Below, piece after piece: positions 1-6,044 of a stretch of 10,513 nucleotides of DNA. How positions within the stretch are numbered: the stretch's first letter is position 1; each line of letters begins with the position of its first letter. The DNA is from Ruminococcaceae bacterium UBA6392 (GTDB lineage Bacteria > Bacillota > Clostridia > Oscillospirales > Acutalibacteraceae). The stretch covers positions 211-10,723 of the forward strand of contig DJQG01000151.1 in the NCBI GenBank assembly GCA_002438685.1, written 5' to 3'. The notes below the pieces were generated by a model. The model saw only the letters and a program-made list of their open reading frames with translations. It had not been told where the DNA came from and did not search any database. Made by a program: the position numbers and the translations under genes.

Positions 1-1362
1 CCTCCCGGAGTCGGCAAGACCTCGGTCGCAAAGTCGGTCGCCCGCGCTATGGGCAGAAAATATGCCCGCATATCTCTCGGCGGCGTCCATGACGAGGCGG
101 AGATACGCGGCCACAGAAAGACATATATCGGCTCGATGCCCGGCAGAATAATTGCCGCTATCCAGCAGGCGGGCAGCTCGAATCCGCTCATTCTGCTCGA
201 TGAGGTCGATAAGCTTGGCAGCGACTACAAGGGCGATCCGTCCTCCGCGCTGCTCGAAGTGCTCGATTCCGAACAGAACTATGCGTTCAGGGACAATTAT
301 CTTGAGATCCCCTATGATCTTAGCAAGGTGCTGTTCATAACCACGGCGAATGTCGCTTCCGATATCCCCGCGCCGCTCTATGACCGCATGGAGGTCATAG
401 AACTTGGCAGCTATACGGCGGAGGAGAAGTTCCATATCGCCAAGAAGCATCTTATTCCTAAGCAGCTCAAAAAACACGGACTCGCCGCGCGTCAGCTCCG
501 CTTCACGGACGGCGCAATAAGAAATATCATAGACGGCTACACCCGCGAGGCGGGCGTCAGAAGGCTCGAACAGCTCATAGCCTCCGTATGCCGCAAGGCC
601 GCCAAGCGTATAGCTGAGGGCGAGGAGAAGATAAGCGTCAAAGAGAGCGATCTTCAGGCTCTGCTCGGCAACCCGAAGTTCAAGGAAGAGAAGCTCAGGG
701 ATTCCGATGAGGTCGGCGTGGTCAACGGACTTGCGTGGACTTCCGTCGGCGGCGAGCTGCTCGAGGTCGAAGCGGCCGTGCTCGATGGCACGGGCAAGCT
801 TGAGCTCACCGGTTCTCTCGGAGATGTGATGAAGGAGAGCGCCCACGCGGCGATGTCCTATGTCCGCTCCCGCGCCGATGTGCTCGGAATAGACAGCAAA
901 TTCTATAAAAATAAAGATATACATATCCATTGCCCCGAGGGTGCCGTCCCGAAGGATGGTCCGTCCGCAGGCGTCACAATGACCACGGCGCTCGTCTCCG
1001 CCCTGACCGGCGCGCCCGTCAGAAGAGATGTGGCAATGACCGGTGAAGTCACCCTGCGCGGCAGAGTCCTGCCGATAGGCGGACTCAAGGAGAAATCCAT
1101 GGCGGCTTACATACGCGGCATAAAGACCGTTATCATCCCCAAGGCGAATGTACCAGATCTCGACGAGGTCGACGATGCGGTGAAAGCGAATGTCGAGTTC
1201 GTCCCCGTCAGCCATGTTGACGAGGTGCTGAGCATTGCGCTCCTGCCCGTCAGCAAGCCCGCCGAGGTTGTTGACGCGCACGATGACTCCAAAGACAGCA
1301 AACACACCGATATCCCGGCGCACGATAAAACAGGCGGACGCAGAAGCCGCGTCACGCAGTGA
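1..1362 (+). CDS. lon: ATP-dependent protease Lon (LonA), 3' part only
   Basis: The reading frame is open from base 1, so the gene begins upstream of the window; 453 residues are visible against about 800 for a full LonA. Lon is a cytoplasmic hexameric AAA+ serine protease that degrades damaged and short-lived regulatory proteins. The visible part starts inside Walker A (PPGVGKTS), followed by Walker B (LILLDEVDKL, about 187-216), sensor 1 (VLFITTAN) and an arginine-finger region (PLYDRMEV). The protease domain has the catalytic Ser in PKDGPSAG (codon 964-966) and the catalytic Lys in GGLKEK (codon 1093-1095). They are 43 residues apart, as in E. coli Lon (S679/K722). A hydrophilic tail of about 36 residues rich in Asp, Lys and Ser follows the conserved fold. 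The next gene, engB, starts 8 bases after the stop; lon-engB order is conserved in Bacillus and Clostridia. Identity is certain; only the N-terminal domain is unseen. Confidence 0.97.
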   Translation, partial: PPGVGKTSVAKSVARAMGRKYARISLGGVHDEAEIRGHRKTYIGSMPGRIIAAIQQAGSSNPLILLDEVDKLGSDYKGDPSSALLEVLDSEQNYAFRDNYLEIPYDLSKVLFITTANVASDIPAPLYDRMEVIELGSYTAEEKFHIAKKHLIPKQLKKHGLAARQLRFTDGAIRNIIDGYTREAGVRRLEQLIASVCRKAAKRIAEGEEKISVKESDLQALLGNPKFKEEKLRDSDEVGVVNGLAWTSVGGELLEVEAAVLDGTGKLELTGSLGDVMKESAHAAMSYVRSRADVLGIDSKFYKNKDIHIHCPEGAVPKDGPSAGVTMTTALVSALTGAPVRRDVAMTGEVTLRGRVLPIGGLKEKSMAAYIRGIKTVIIPKANVPDLDEVDDAVKANVEFVPVSHVDEVLSIALLPVSKPAEVVDAHDDSKDSKHTDIPAHDKTGGRRSRVTQ

Positions 1363-1369
1363 GGTTTTT

Positions 1370-1951
1370 ATGAGATTTGATATCATTGAATTTGACCGTT
1401 CTTACGGCACTTCGGCTCAGCTCAAGAGGTTTGCCGAGCCAGAGATAGTTTTCTCCGGGCGCTCCAATGTCGGCAAGTCGTCGCTGATGAACAAGCTGTT
1501 CAACCGCAAGAATCTTGCCCGCGTCAGCTCCGTTCCCGGAAAGACCGTCACCGTCAACTTTTTCAAAGGCGACAAGGTGAATTTCGTCGACCTCCCGGGC
1601 TACGGCTACGCCAAGGCGGCAAAGAGCGAAAAGCTCCGCTGGGCGGATCTCATGGAGGGCTATTTCGGCTCCGAGCGCAATATCGCGCTCGTCGTTCAGC
1701 TCATCGACTCGCGCCACAAGCCGAGCAAGGATGACTACGATATGCTGAATTTCCTGAAATCCGGCGGATACAAAACCGTTATCGCGCTGACGAAGATAGA
1801 CAAGCTCAACAAAACCGAGCGCGCTCAGCGCCTTGAAGCGTTCAAAACAGAGCTCGCCGATTTCCCGGATTATGAGACCGTCCCGTTCTCTTCGCAGACC
1901 GGCGAGGGCGTGGATACGCTCAGAAAAATAATCGCGAGCGCGGCTGAATAA
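1370..1951 (+). CDS. engB: Ribosome-biogenesis GTPase EngB/YsxC
   Basis: This 193-residue protein is a TrmE-Era-EngA-EngB family GTPase that acts in late assembly of the 50S subunit and is essential in many Firmicutes. The G motifs are in order: G1 GRSNVGKSS (about residues 30-38), G2 Thr59 in PGKTVTVNF, G3 DLPGYGYA (74-81), G4 TKIDKL (141-146) and G5 around SSQTGEG (174-180). Length matches the family (about 195). The frame stays open further upstream, to 1235, but that part lies inside lon and has no family similarity. ATG 1370 gives the typical N-terminus, and its ribosome binding site GAGG overlaps the lon stop codon at 1360-1364. That arrangement suggests co-transcription and translational coupling with lon. 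No terminator with a clear T-tract follows; a TGTAAAGT inverted repeat lies 10 bases after the stop. Confidence 0.96.
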   Translation: MRFDIIEFDRSYGTSAQLKRFAEPEIVFSGRSNVGKSSLMNKLFNRKNLARVSSVPGKTVTVNFFKGDKVNFVDLPGYGYAKAAKSEKLRWADLMEGYFGSERNIALVVQLIDSRHKPSKDDYDMLNFLKSGGYKTVIALTKIDKLNKTERAQRLEAFKTELADFPDYETVPFSSQTGEGVDTLRKIIASAAE

Positions 1952-1960
1952 GAAAAACAA

Positions 1961-1986
1961 CGTGTAAAGTCGCATAACTTTACATG
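1961..1986. repeat. TGTAAAGT inverted repeat after engB
   Basis: TGTAAAGT (1963-1970) and ACTTTACA (1977-1984) form a perfect 8-base inverted repeat around the loop CGCATA. A G-T wobble and a C-G pair extend the stem to 10. The T-rich run ATTTTTGTTTT comes only about 13 bases later, so it is a poor intrinsic terminator, although it may still end lon-engB transcripts. The same half-site occurs in four other intergenic inverted repeats in this window. Confidence 0.7.
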
Positions 1987-2106
1987 ACTGATTTGACGGA
2001 TTTTTGTTTTGCTTTTGCCAATTGTATATAAACGCGAAAAGCGTTGAAAAATATTGGATTCTGCGGCTGAATGTGCTTTTAAAATCAGCTTCGACCGATA
2101 ATTCAG

Positions 2107-2139
2107 TGGTATAAATTTTGTAAAGTGAATTGCTTTACA
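2107..2139 (+). promoter_or_regulatory. Candidate lgt promoter with overlapping palindrome
   Basis: TGG-TATAAAT at 2107-2116 resembles an extended -10 element; no good -35 hexamer is seen 17 bases upstream. The expected start of transcription (about 2121-2123) falls inside the inverted repeat TGTAAAG (2119-2125), spacer TGAATTG, CTTTACA (2133-2139). A palindrome over the start site is a classic repressor-operator position, but it could equally be a 5'-end hairpin of the mRNA. The rest of the 1987-2106 spacer holds a small AACGC/GCGTT hairpin (2031-2045) and no gene. Confidence 0.35.
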
Positions 2140-2163
2140 GCTTTGAATGAGAGGATGATGTCT

Positions 2164-3189
2164 ATGTCCGATTACACGACCGTATATTTTACATGGATTA
2201 AGAGGGGATTCAACATCCCGTCGACCCTTGTCGAGTTCTCGCTCTTCGGGAATGAGATCAGCATCAAGTTCTACGGAGTCATTATCGCCTTCGGATTCAT
2301 TCTCGCCGCGCTCTTCGGCGGCAGAATGGCTTATAAATGGCGCATAAGCCTCGACAAGATGCTAGATGTGCTCATCTACGGCACTCTCGCGGGAATAATA
2401 GGCGCACGCGCGTACTATGTTATATTCCAGTGGGACTATTATAAGCTCCATCCGGCGGAGATTCCGCAGATCTGGCAGGGCGGACTCGCCATTTACGGCG
2501 GCATGATCGCGGGGCTTCTTGCCGCGCTGATAGTCTGCAAGGTCAGAAAGATAAATGTCCTCAACCTTCTTGATATGGGCGGCATAAGCTTGCTTATCGG
2601 TCAGGGCATCGGTCGCTGGGGCAACTTCATGAATCAGGAAGCTTTCGGCACAAATACCGACGCGCCCTGGGGAATGTGGAGCAAGAAGATTGCGGCAACG
2701 ATAATCCAGGACAGCCAGCTGCTCGCCGAAAAAGGCATAACAATGGACCCGAACAAGCCGGTTCATCCGACCTTCCTTTATGAGTCGCTCTGGTGCCTTA
2801 TCGGCTTTGTTATTCTTTATATTATCTATAAAAAGTGCAGAAAGTTCAGCGGCCAGCTCTTCCTCGGCTACGGCGCATGGTACGGACTGGGCAGAATGAT
2901 AATCGAGGGCTTCAGAACCGACAGCCTCTATATCGGCAGCACTACTATAAGAGTTTCGCAGGTCGTCTCCGGCGTGCTCATGCTCGTGTGCCTCGTGCTG
3001 TTCATAGTTTTCACCGTCAAATATACGAAGCATCCCAAGCCCATCGAGGGCGTGGACTATTTCCCGGCAGATGCCGTCAAGACCAAGAAAGAGCGTCTTG
3101 CGGATGAAGCCGCCGCAGCTGCCGCCGAGCAGGCAAAGACGGAAGAGTCTTCCGCAGAGAAGCCCGGCGGTGGCACAAAGACGGAATAA
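2164..3189 (+). CDS. lgt: Prolipoprotein diacylglyceryl transferase Lgt with charged C-terminal tail
   Basis: Lgt transfers diacylglycerol from phosphatidylglycerol to the lipobox cysteine of prolipoproteins at the membrane, the first step of lipoprotein maturation. The 341-residue product has multiple hydrophobic segments, the Lgt signature GRWGNFMNQE (150-159), HPTFLYES (201-208) and GRMIIEGFRTDSL (243-255). In the GGLAIYGG motif (106-113) Tyr stands where E. coli has an essential His; I recall Tyr there in other Gram-positive Lgt proteins. The frame is open back to GTG 2125. That start would place the N-terminus in the palindrome, whereas GAGAGG (2149-2154) sits 9 bases from ATG 2164, so I chose 2164. 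About 35 residues at the C-terminus (from about 306) are rich in Lys, Glu and Ala and lie beyond the usual fold; typical family length is 260-300. folD begins 23 bases downstream, suggesting one transcript. Confidence 0.95.
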   Translation: MSDYTTVYFTWIKRGFNIPSTLVEFSLFGNEISIKFYGVIIAFGFILAALFGGRMAYKWRISLDKMLDVLIYGTLAGIIGARAYYVIFQWDYYKLHPAEIPQIWQGGLAIYGGMIAGLLAALIVCKVRKINVLNLLDMGGISLLIGQGIGRWGNFMNQEAFGTNTDAPWGMWSKKIAATIIQDSQLLAEKGITMDPNKPVHPTFLYESLWCLIGFVILYIIYKKCRKFSGQLFLGYGAWYGLGRMIIEGFRTDSLYIGSTTIRVSQVVSGVLMLVCLVLFIVFTVKYTKHPKPIEGVDYFPADAVKTKKERLADEAAAAAAEQAKTEESSAEKPGGGTKTE

Positions 3190-3212
3190 ATCAAGCGAAA
3201 AGAGTGGATAAG

Positions 3213-4067
3213 ATGGCAAAGCTGATAGACGGAAAGCTTATCTCCGGCGAGGTGCTCGACTCCGTGCGCGGGCGCGTGGAATATCTGAAAAGCCGCGGCG
3301 TTGAGCCGTGCCTTGCGGTTATAATCGTCGGCGACGACCCCGCGTCGCGTGTGTATGTCAACAACAAAAAGAAGAGCTGCGAAAAGGTCGGCATAAAGTC
3401 GCTCGAATTTGCGCTCCCCGCCGATACAAAGCAGGAGGAGCTCATCGCGCTCATCGACCGCCTCAATGCGGATTCGTCCGTCAGCGGCATACTCTGCCAG
3501 CTTCCCGTGCCGGAGCATATCGACTCAGAAGAGCTTATCCGCCGCATCTCGCCCGAAAAGGATGTCGATTGCTTCCATCCGCAGAATGTCGGCGCGGTGG
3601 TGACGGGCGGCAATGTGTTTTTGCCCTGCACCCCGGCGGGAATAATTGAGATGCTGCATCATGAAAATATAGCGACCGCGGGCAAAAACTGCGTTATCGT
3701 CGGCAGAAGCAATATCGTCGGCAAGCCCATGGCAATGCTCATGCTTAGAGAGAACTCCACCGTCACCGTCTGCCATTCAAGGACGGAAAATCTCGCCTCG
3801 TTTACCTCGAACGCGGATATTCTTATCGCAGCGGTCGGCAGGGCGAAGATGATAACTGCGGATATGGTGAAGCCCGGTGCGGCGGTCATTGACATCGGCA
3901 TGAACAGAGACGAAAACGGTAAGCTCTGCGGCGATGTGGATTTTGAAAGCGTCAGCAAAATCGCCGGCGCGATAACGCCCGTACCAGGCGGAGTGGGACC
4001 GATGACGGTCGCAATGCTGATGCGGAACACCGCCGAAGCTGCGGCGCATCAGAATAATATAAGATAA
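3213..4067 (+). CDS. folD: Bifunctional methylenetetrahydrofolate dehydrogenase / methenyltetrahydrofolate cyclohydrolase FolD
   Basis: FolD interconverts 5,10-methylene-, 5,10-methenyl- and 10-formyl-tetrahydrofolate in the cytoplasm using NADP+, feeding purine synthesis and formylmethionyl-tRNA. The 284-residue length fits the family. Tyr48 and catalytic Lys52 lie in YVNNKKK. Other family motifs are GILCQLPVPEHID (92-104), PEKDVDCFHPQNVG (114-127; Cys120 replaces a common Gly), PCTPAGIIEML (138-148), the Rossmann segment VIVGRSNIVGKPMA (161-174) and PGGVGPMTVAML near the C-terminus. A GTG at 3204 would add three residues. ATG 3213 gives the usual MAxLIDGK start with AGAG about 8 bases upstream, so it is preferred. 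It follows lgt by 23 bases and precedes the PspC gene by 46. Confidence 0.96.
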   Translation: MAKLIDGKLISGEVLDSVRGRVEYLKSRGVEPCLAVIIVGDDPASRVYVNNKKKSCEKVGIKSLEFALPADTKQEELIALIDRLNADSSVSGILCQLPVPEHIDSEELIRRISPEKDVDCFHPQNVGAVVTGGNVFLPCTPAGIIEMLHHENIATAGKNCVIVGRSNIVGKPMAMLMLRENSTVTVCHSRTENLASFTSNADILIAAVGRAKMITADMVKPGAAVIDIGMNRDENGKLCGDVDFESVSKIAGAITPVPGGVGPMTVAMLMRNTAEAAAHQNNIR

Positions 4068-4113
4068 AACCGCTTTTGCGGATATAATAACTCATTTTGA
4101 AAGGATGGTTTTT

Positions 4114-4347
4114 ATGGCATCAGGAAAGAAACTTTATAAAAAGACGAGCGGAAAGAAAATCTGTGGCGTCTGCGCAGGTCTTGCCGAGTATCTCAACATC
4201 GATGTGACGGTCGTCAGAGTGCTTTTTGTACTTCTCTCACTTTTTACCACCGGATTTCCGGGACTTCTCGTCTATGTTATAATGGCGCTTGTCATGCCCG
4301 ATGAAGATGATGTTCAGCCCCCTTATGACAACAGCGTGGATCAGTAA
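4114..4347 (+). CDS. Small PspC-domain membrane protein
   Basis: The 77-residue product is almost entirely a PspC domain. It has a basic N-terminus (KKLYKKTSGKKICGVCAGLAEYLNID), then VVRVLFVLLSLFTTGFPG leading into a hydrophobic stretch (about 36-62) and a short acidic tail (PDEDD). PspC-domain proteins are inner-membrane proteins; in enterobacteria PspC takes part in the phage-shock envelope-stress response, while stand-alone Firmicute forms are mostly uncharacterised. The start is ATG 4114 because GAAAGGA (4099-4105) lies 8 bases upstream; ATG 4105 overlaps that site. A TATAAT sequence at 4083-4088 and a CCGC-TTTT-GCGG hairpin (4070-4081) sit between folD and this gene. No matching -35 is seen, so a separate promoter is only possible. 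No PspA-like gene is nearby. Confidence 0.88.
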   Translation: MASGKKLYKKTSGKKICGVCAGLAEYLNIDVTVVRVLFVLLSLFTTGFPGLLVYVIMALVMPDEDDVQPPYDNSVDQ

Positions 4348-4355
4348 CAGCATCG

Positions 4356-4385
4356 GCTCTCCGGTTTTTGACCGGGGAGCTTTTT
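4356..4385 (+). terminator. Rho-independent terminator after the PspC gene
   Basis: GCTCTCCGGT (4356-4365) pairs with ACCGGGGAGC (4371-4380) as a 10-base stem with one T-G wobble and a TTTTG loop, followed directly by TTTTT. It closes the lgt-folD-pspC unit nine bases after the stop codon. Confidence 0.9.
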
Positions 4386-4431
4386 ACTTGCAAAAAACTG
4401 CGGAAAACCGCAAAAAAATTTGCCGTAATGT

Positions 4432-4461
4432 TTGACAACCCGGTGCAGTATATGATATAAT
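4432..4461 (+). promoter_or_regulatory. Promoter of the rplU-prp-rpmA operon
   Basis: A perfect TTGACA (4432-4437) is separated by 18 bases from a perfect TATAAT (4456-4461), and TG at 4453-4454 makes an extended -10. An A-rich tract (4412-4420) lies where an UP element would bind the alpha subunit. This is a strong housekeeping sigma-A promoter, as expected for ribosomal protein genes. Confidence 0.9.
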
Positions 4462-4466
4462 AACCT

Positions 4467-4530
4467 ATGCCGCATATCTCGGGCAGTGCTATGCACTATG
4501 AAGCGGTTTATCCCGCCCGCACATAGCGAG
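4467..4530 (+). ncRNA. Structured 5' leader of rplU, candidate L21 autoregulatory leader
   Basis: About 85 bases lie between the promoter and rplU. They contain a perfect hairpin AGTGC-TAT-GCACT (4485-4497) and two longer pairings: CCGC (4470-4473) with GCGG (4503-4506), and CGGGC (4480-4484) with GCCCG (4515-4519). The last two cannot form together as nested helices, so the leader could switch between structures. L21 leaders are a known RNA element class upstream of rplU in Firmicutes; I cannot confirm a match to that model by eye. Confidence 0.4.
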
Positions 4531-4555
4531 TCTTAAAAAAGGAAGGTAAATATTG

Positions 4556-4867
4556 ATGTACGCAATTATCGAAACCGGCGGAAAGCAGTATAAGGTTCAG
4601 GCCGGCGATGTCGTATTCATCGAGAAGCTGGACGTTGAGCCTGAGCAGGAAATCACCTTTGACAAGGTCATGGTCGTCGGCAAGGATGACGGCGTCGTTG
4701 TCGGTACCCCCACTGTCGCAGGAGCCACTGTCTCGGCTAAGGTTCTCAAGAACGGCAAGGCTAAGAAAGTCACCGTCTTCACCTACAAGCCCAAGAAGAA
4801 CGAGAAGCGCAAGCTCGGTCACAGACAGCCCTACACCAAGGTGGAAATTTCCGCTATCAACGCTTAA
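4556..4867 (+). CDS. rplU: 50S ribosomal protein L21
   Basis: The 103-residue product starts MYAIIETGGKQYKV and ends with the L21 signature region around KPKKNEKRKLGHRQPYTKVEI. L21 binds 23S rRNA in the 50S subunit. Length matches the family. AAGGAAGG (4539-4546) lies 9 bases before ATG 4556, which decides the start over the overlapping TTG at 4553. It is the first gene of an operon with prp and rpmA and follows a strong promoter and a folded leader, so feedback control by free L21 is plausible. Confidence 0.98.
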   Translation: MYAIIETGGKQYKVQAGDVVFIEKLDVEPEQEITFDKVMVVGKDDGVVVGTPTVAGATVSAKVLKNGKAKKVTVFTYKPKKNEKRKLGHRQPYTKVEISAINA

Positions 4868-4870
4868 CCA

Positions 4871-5176
4871 ATGATAAGAGCGGTATTTTTTGAAGGCGAA
4901 AACGGCAGGGGATTCGAGATAAGCGGTCATGCGGGAGGCAATGTAGGCAGAGATATAGTCTGTGCGGCTGTTTCTTCCGCAGTGTATATGGCGGCGAACA
5001 CCGTCACCGATGTTATCAAGATTCACGCCGATATTTCCGAGCAGGACGGGCACTTGAGGTTTTCCGTCGGCGAGGAAAATGATTCGGCTGCAGCGGTTCT
5101 TGACGGACTGAAACTGCATCTGACTGAGCTTTCAAAGCAGTACCCGAAAAAGATCAAAGTCATTACGGAGGTGTAA
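4871..5176 (+). CDS. prp: Ribosomal-processing cysteine protease Prp (YsxB)
   Basis: Prp removes the N-terminal extension of the L27 precursor in Firmicutes. The 101-residue product carries the catalytic dyad His20 (in GHAGG) and Cys31 (in DIVCAAVS), with a nearby Ser-rich segment, as in the family. It sits between rplU and rpmA, the conserved place, and its substrate is encoded by the next gene. The start ATG 4871 is only three bases after the rplU stop, and no Shine-Dalgarno sequence is visible upstream. Translation therefore probably depends on ribosomes finishing rplU, which would keep the protease at lower levels than the ribosomal proteins (inference). Confidence 0.95.
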   Translation: MIRAVFFEGENGRGFEISGHAGGNVGRDIVCAAVSSAVYMAANTVTDVIKIHADISEQDGHLRFSVGEENDSAAAVLDGLKLHLTELSKQYPKKIKVITEV

Positions 5177-5180
5177 CACA

Positions 5181-5465
5181 ATGCTCAAGATAAATATTCA
5201 GCTTTTCGCACATAAGAAGGGCGGCGGATCGACCAAGAACGGCCGTGATTCTGAGTCCAAGAGACTCGGCGTCAAGAGAGGCGACGGTCAGTTCGTTCTC
5301 GCAGGCAATGTCCTTGTCAGACAGCGCGGAACCCACATCCATCCTGGCAACAATGTCGGCAAGGGTTCTGATGACACCCTCTTCGCTCTCGTCGACGGCA
5401 ACGTCAAGTTCGAGAGAATGGGCAAGGATCGCAAGAAAGTCAGCGTTTACGCTGTCGAGCAGTAA
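5181..5465 (+). CDS. rpmA: 50S ribosomal protein L27 precursor with Prp-cleaved extension
   Basis: The 94-residue product begins MLKINIQLF followed by AHKKGGGSTKNGRDS. The first nine residues are the Firmicute-type extension, and AHKKGGGST is the mature N-terminus that reaches the peptidyl-transferase centre. Established work in Staphylococcus shows that Prp cuts between Phe and Ala in this motif; the same Phe-Ala junction is present here. GGAGGTG (5167-5173) inside the end of prp is the ribosome binding site and places the start at ATG 5181. It is the last gene of the operon: a terminator follows and obg, a frequent neighbour, is absent. Confidence 0.98.
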   Translation: MLKINIQLFAHKKGGGSTKNGRDSESKRLGVKRGDGQFVLAGNVLVRQRGTHIHPGNNVGKGSDDTLFALVDGNVKFERMGKDRKKVSVYAVEQ

Positions 5466-5486
5466 TCTGCCTGAATTTTTAAAATT

Positions 5487-5514
5487 ACAGCTTCGCTTCG
5501 GCGGAGCTGTTTTT
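5487..5514 (+). terminator. Rho-independent terminator after rpmA
   Basis: ACAGCTTCGC (5487-5496) and GCGGAGCTGT (5501-5510) form a 10-base stem with one wobble, capped by a C(TTCG)G tetraloop, with TTTT directly after the stem. Confidence 0.92.
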
Positions 5515-5603
5515 ATACTCAACGCTTAAAATCACTTATATATTGCTCCAATATGCGTAATAATACACTCTCGACAAGGTGTTCTGTATACCTTTTATAT
5601 ATA

Positions 5604-5731
5604 GGGCATTTTCGGGCAAAAAATCCGTCGAAAAATGCAAGCTGAAAGCTCCGCCGATGTGACGGCACGGCAGCGGGTAATTATCAGAAAGTGTAAAGTG
5701 TTTTACTTTACACATTTTCGGTCTTTTTTGC
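5604..5731 (+). ncRNA. Candidate small structured RNA of unknown family
   Basis: A transcript starting about seven bases after the weak -10 near 5594-5601 would begin near 5606. It could fold as GCATTTT...AAAATGC (5606-5638, with an internal CGG/CCG pairing), AGCT-GAA-AGCT (5640-5650) and GCCG-ATGTGA-CGGC (5653-5666). It would end at the perfect 9-base hairpin GTGTAAAGT/ACTTTACAC (5691-5713) followed by TTTTCGGTCTTTTTT. The order promoter, stems, hairpin with T-run is that of an independent small RNA or an attenuated leader. I found no known family that it clearly fits. Confidence 0.25.
5691..5713. repeat. Perfect TGTAAAGT-type inverted repeat
   Basis: GTGTAAAGT (5691-5699) and ACTTTACAC (5705-5713) are perfect inverted copies around GTTTT. 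The T-run at 5724-5729 begins 10 bases after the stem, so it may act as a weak terminator or a protein-binding palindrome. Confidence 0.75.
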
Positions 5732-5742
5732 AGGTAAAATTA

Positions 5743-5763
5743 TGTAAAGCGGAGAGGTTTACA
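5743..5763. repeat. TGTAAA/TTTACA inverted repeat
   Basis: TGTAAA (5743-5748) and TTTACA (5758-5763) flank a nine-base spacer that contains GGAGAGG, a ribosome-binding-site-like sequence 10 bases before ATG 5768. It lies 29 bases after the previous inverted repeat of the same type. Confidence 0.55.
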
Positions 5764-5859
5764 AGCCATGTTTATTTTTCTTTGCCGGTATAGTTTGATG
5801 CGCGGTGAAACAGGTCGGCGGGGCTTGGAAATGATTCTTTGAAAACATCAAAGAGCCAA

Positions 5860-5900
5860 ATTTGTTACGGATTTGCATTGATTTGTAACCATTTGTAACT
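5860..5900 (+). repeat. Four helically phased ATTTG direct repeats
   Basis: The units ATTTGTTACG (5860), ATTTGCATTG (5871), ATTTGTAACC (5881) and ATTTGTAACT (5891) start 11, 10 and 10 bases apart. The last two differ by one base. Spacing of about one helical turn suggests repeated binding of a regulator on one face of the DNA, about 145 bases upstream of the -35 element of the 3D-domain gene. Confidence 0.5.
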
Positions 5901-6044
5901 TTTTGGACTTTTCACAAAAGTTTAGCCATTTTTTCCCATTTTAGCGGGCAGTTTCAAGGGTCAGTGCCACACTTTGAGCGTTATCGTATTTGATTTGCAA
6001 CTGTGCTCTTGTGCAAACTGCACAAAATGAGAGCCTCAAAAAAT

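Larger units (their letters stand above)
5515..6044. other. Long gene-free stretch with ordered small elements
   Basis: No convincing gene is seen in these 530 bases on either strand. They hold, in order: a weak promoter-like pair (TCGACA 5571-5576 and TTTATA 5594-5599), a foldable segment (5606-5670), an inverted repeat with a T-run (5691-5731), a second inverted repeat (5743-5763) and a 24-codon ORF with a plausible ribosome binding site (5768-5842). After these come a CTTTGA/TCAAAG hairpin (5837-5853) and four phased ATTTG repeats (5860-5900). Base composition is clearly more AT-rich than in the flanking genes, as expected for a regulatory spacer. Confidence 0.6.

Noticed and set aside
1352..1975. 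207-codon open frame on the minus strand opposite engB
   Set aside because: It mirrors the high-GC codon pattern of engB, has no ribosome binding site and no recognisable motifs, while engB on the other strand is certain.
2362..3219. 285-codon open frame on the minus strand opposite lgt
   Set aside because: Lgt is unmistakable on the plus strand; the antisense frame has no family features and spans the lgt-folD junction, so it is a compositional shadow.
4399..4418. TGCGG-AAAA-CCGCA hairpin with flanking A-runs
   Set aside because: It would be a terminator only for a minus-strand transcript, and no minus-strand gene lies to its right; the A-rich part is better explained as an UP element for the rplU promoter.
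5604..5690. Resemblance to a cyclic-di-GMP class I riboswitch (GGGCAAA..., GAAAGC, CAGCGGGT)
   Set aside because: Short matches occur in roughly the right order, but the conserved GCAAACC and GGGACGCAAAGC cores are not intact and the tetraloop-receptor layout cannot be drawn, so the name is not justified.
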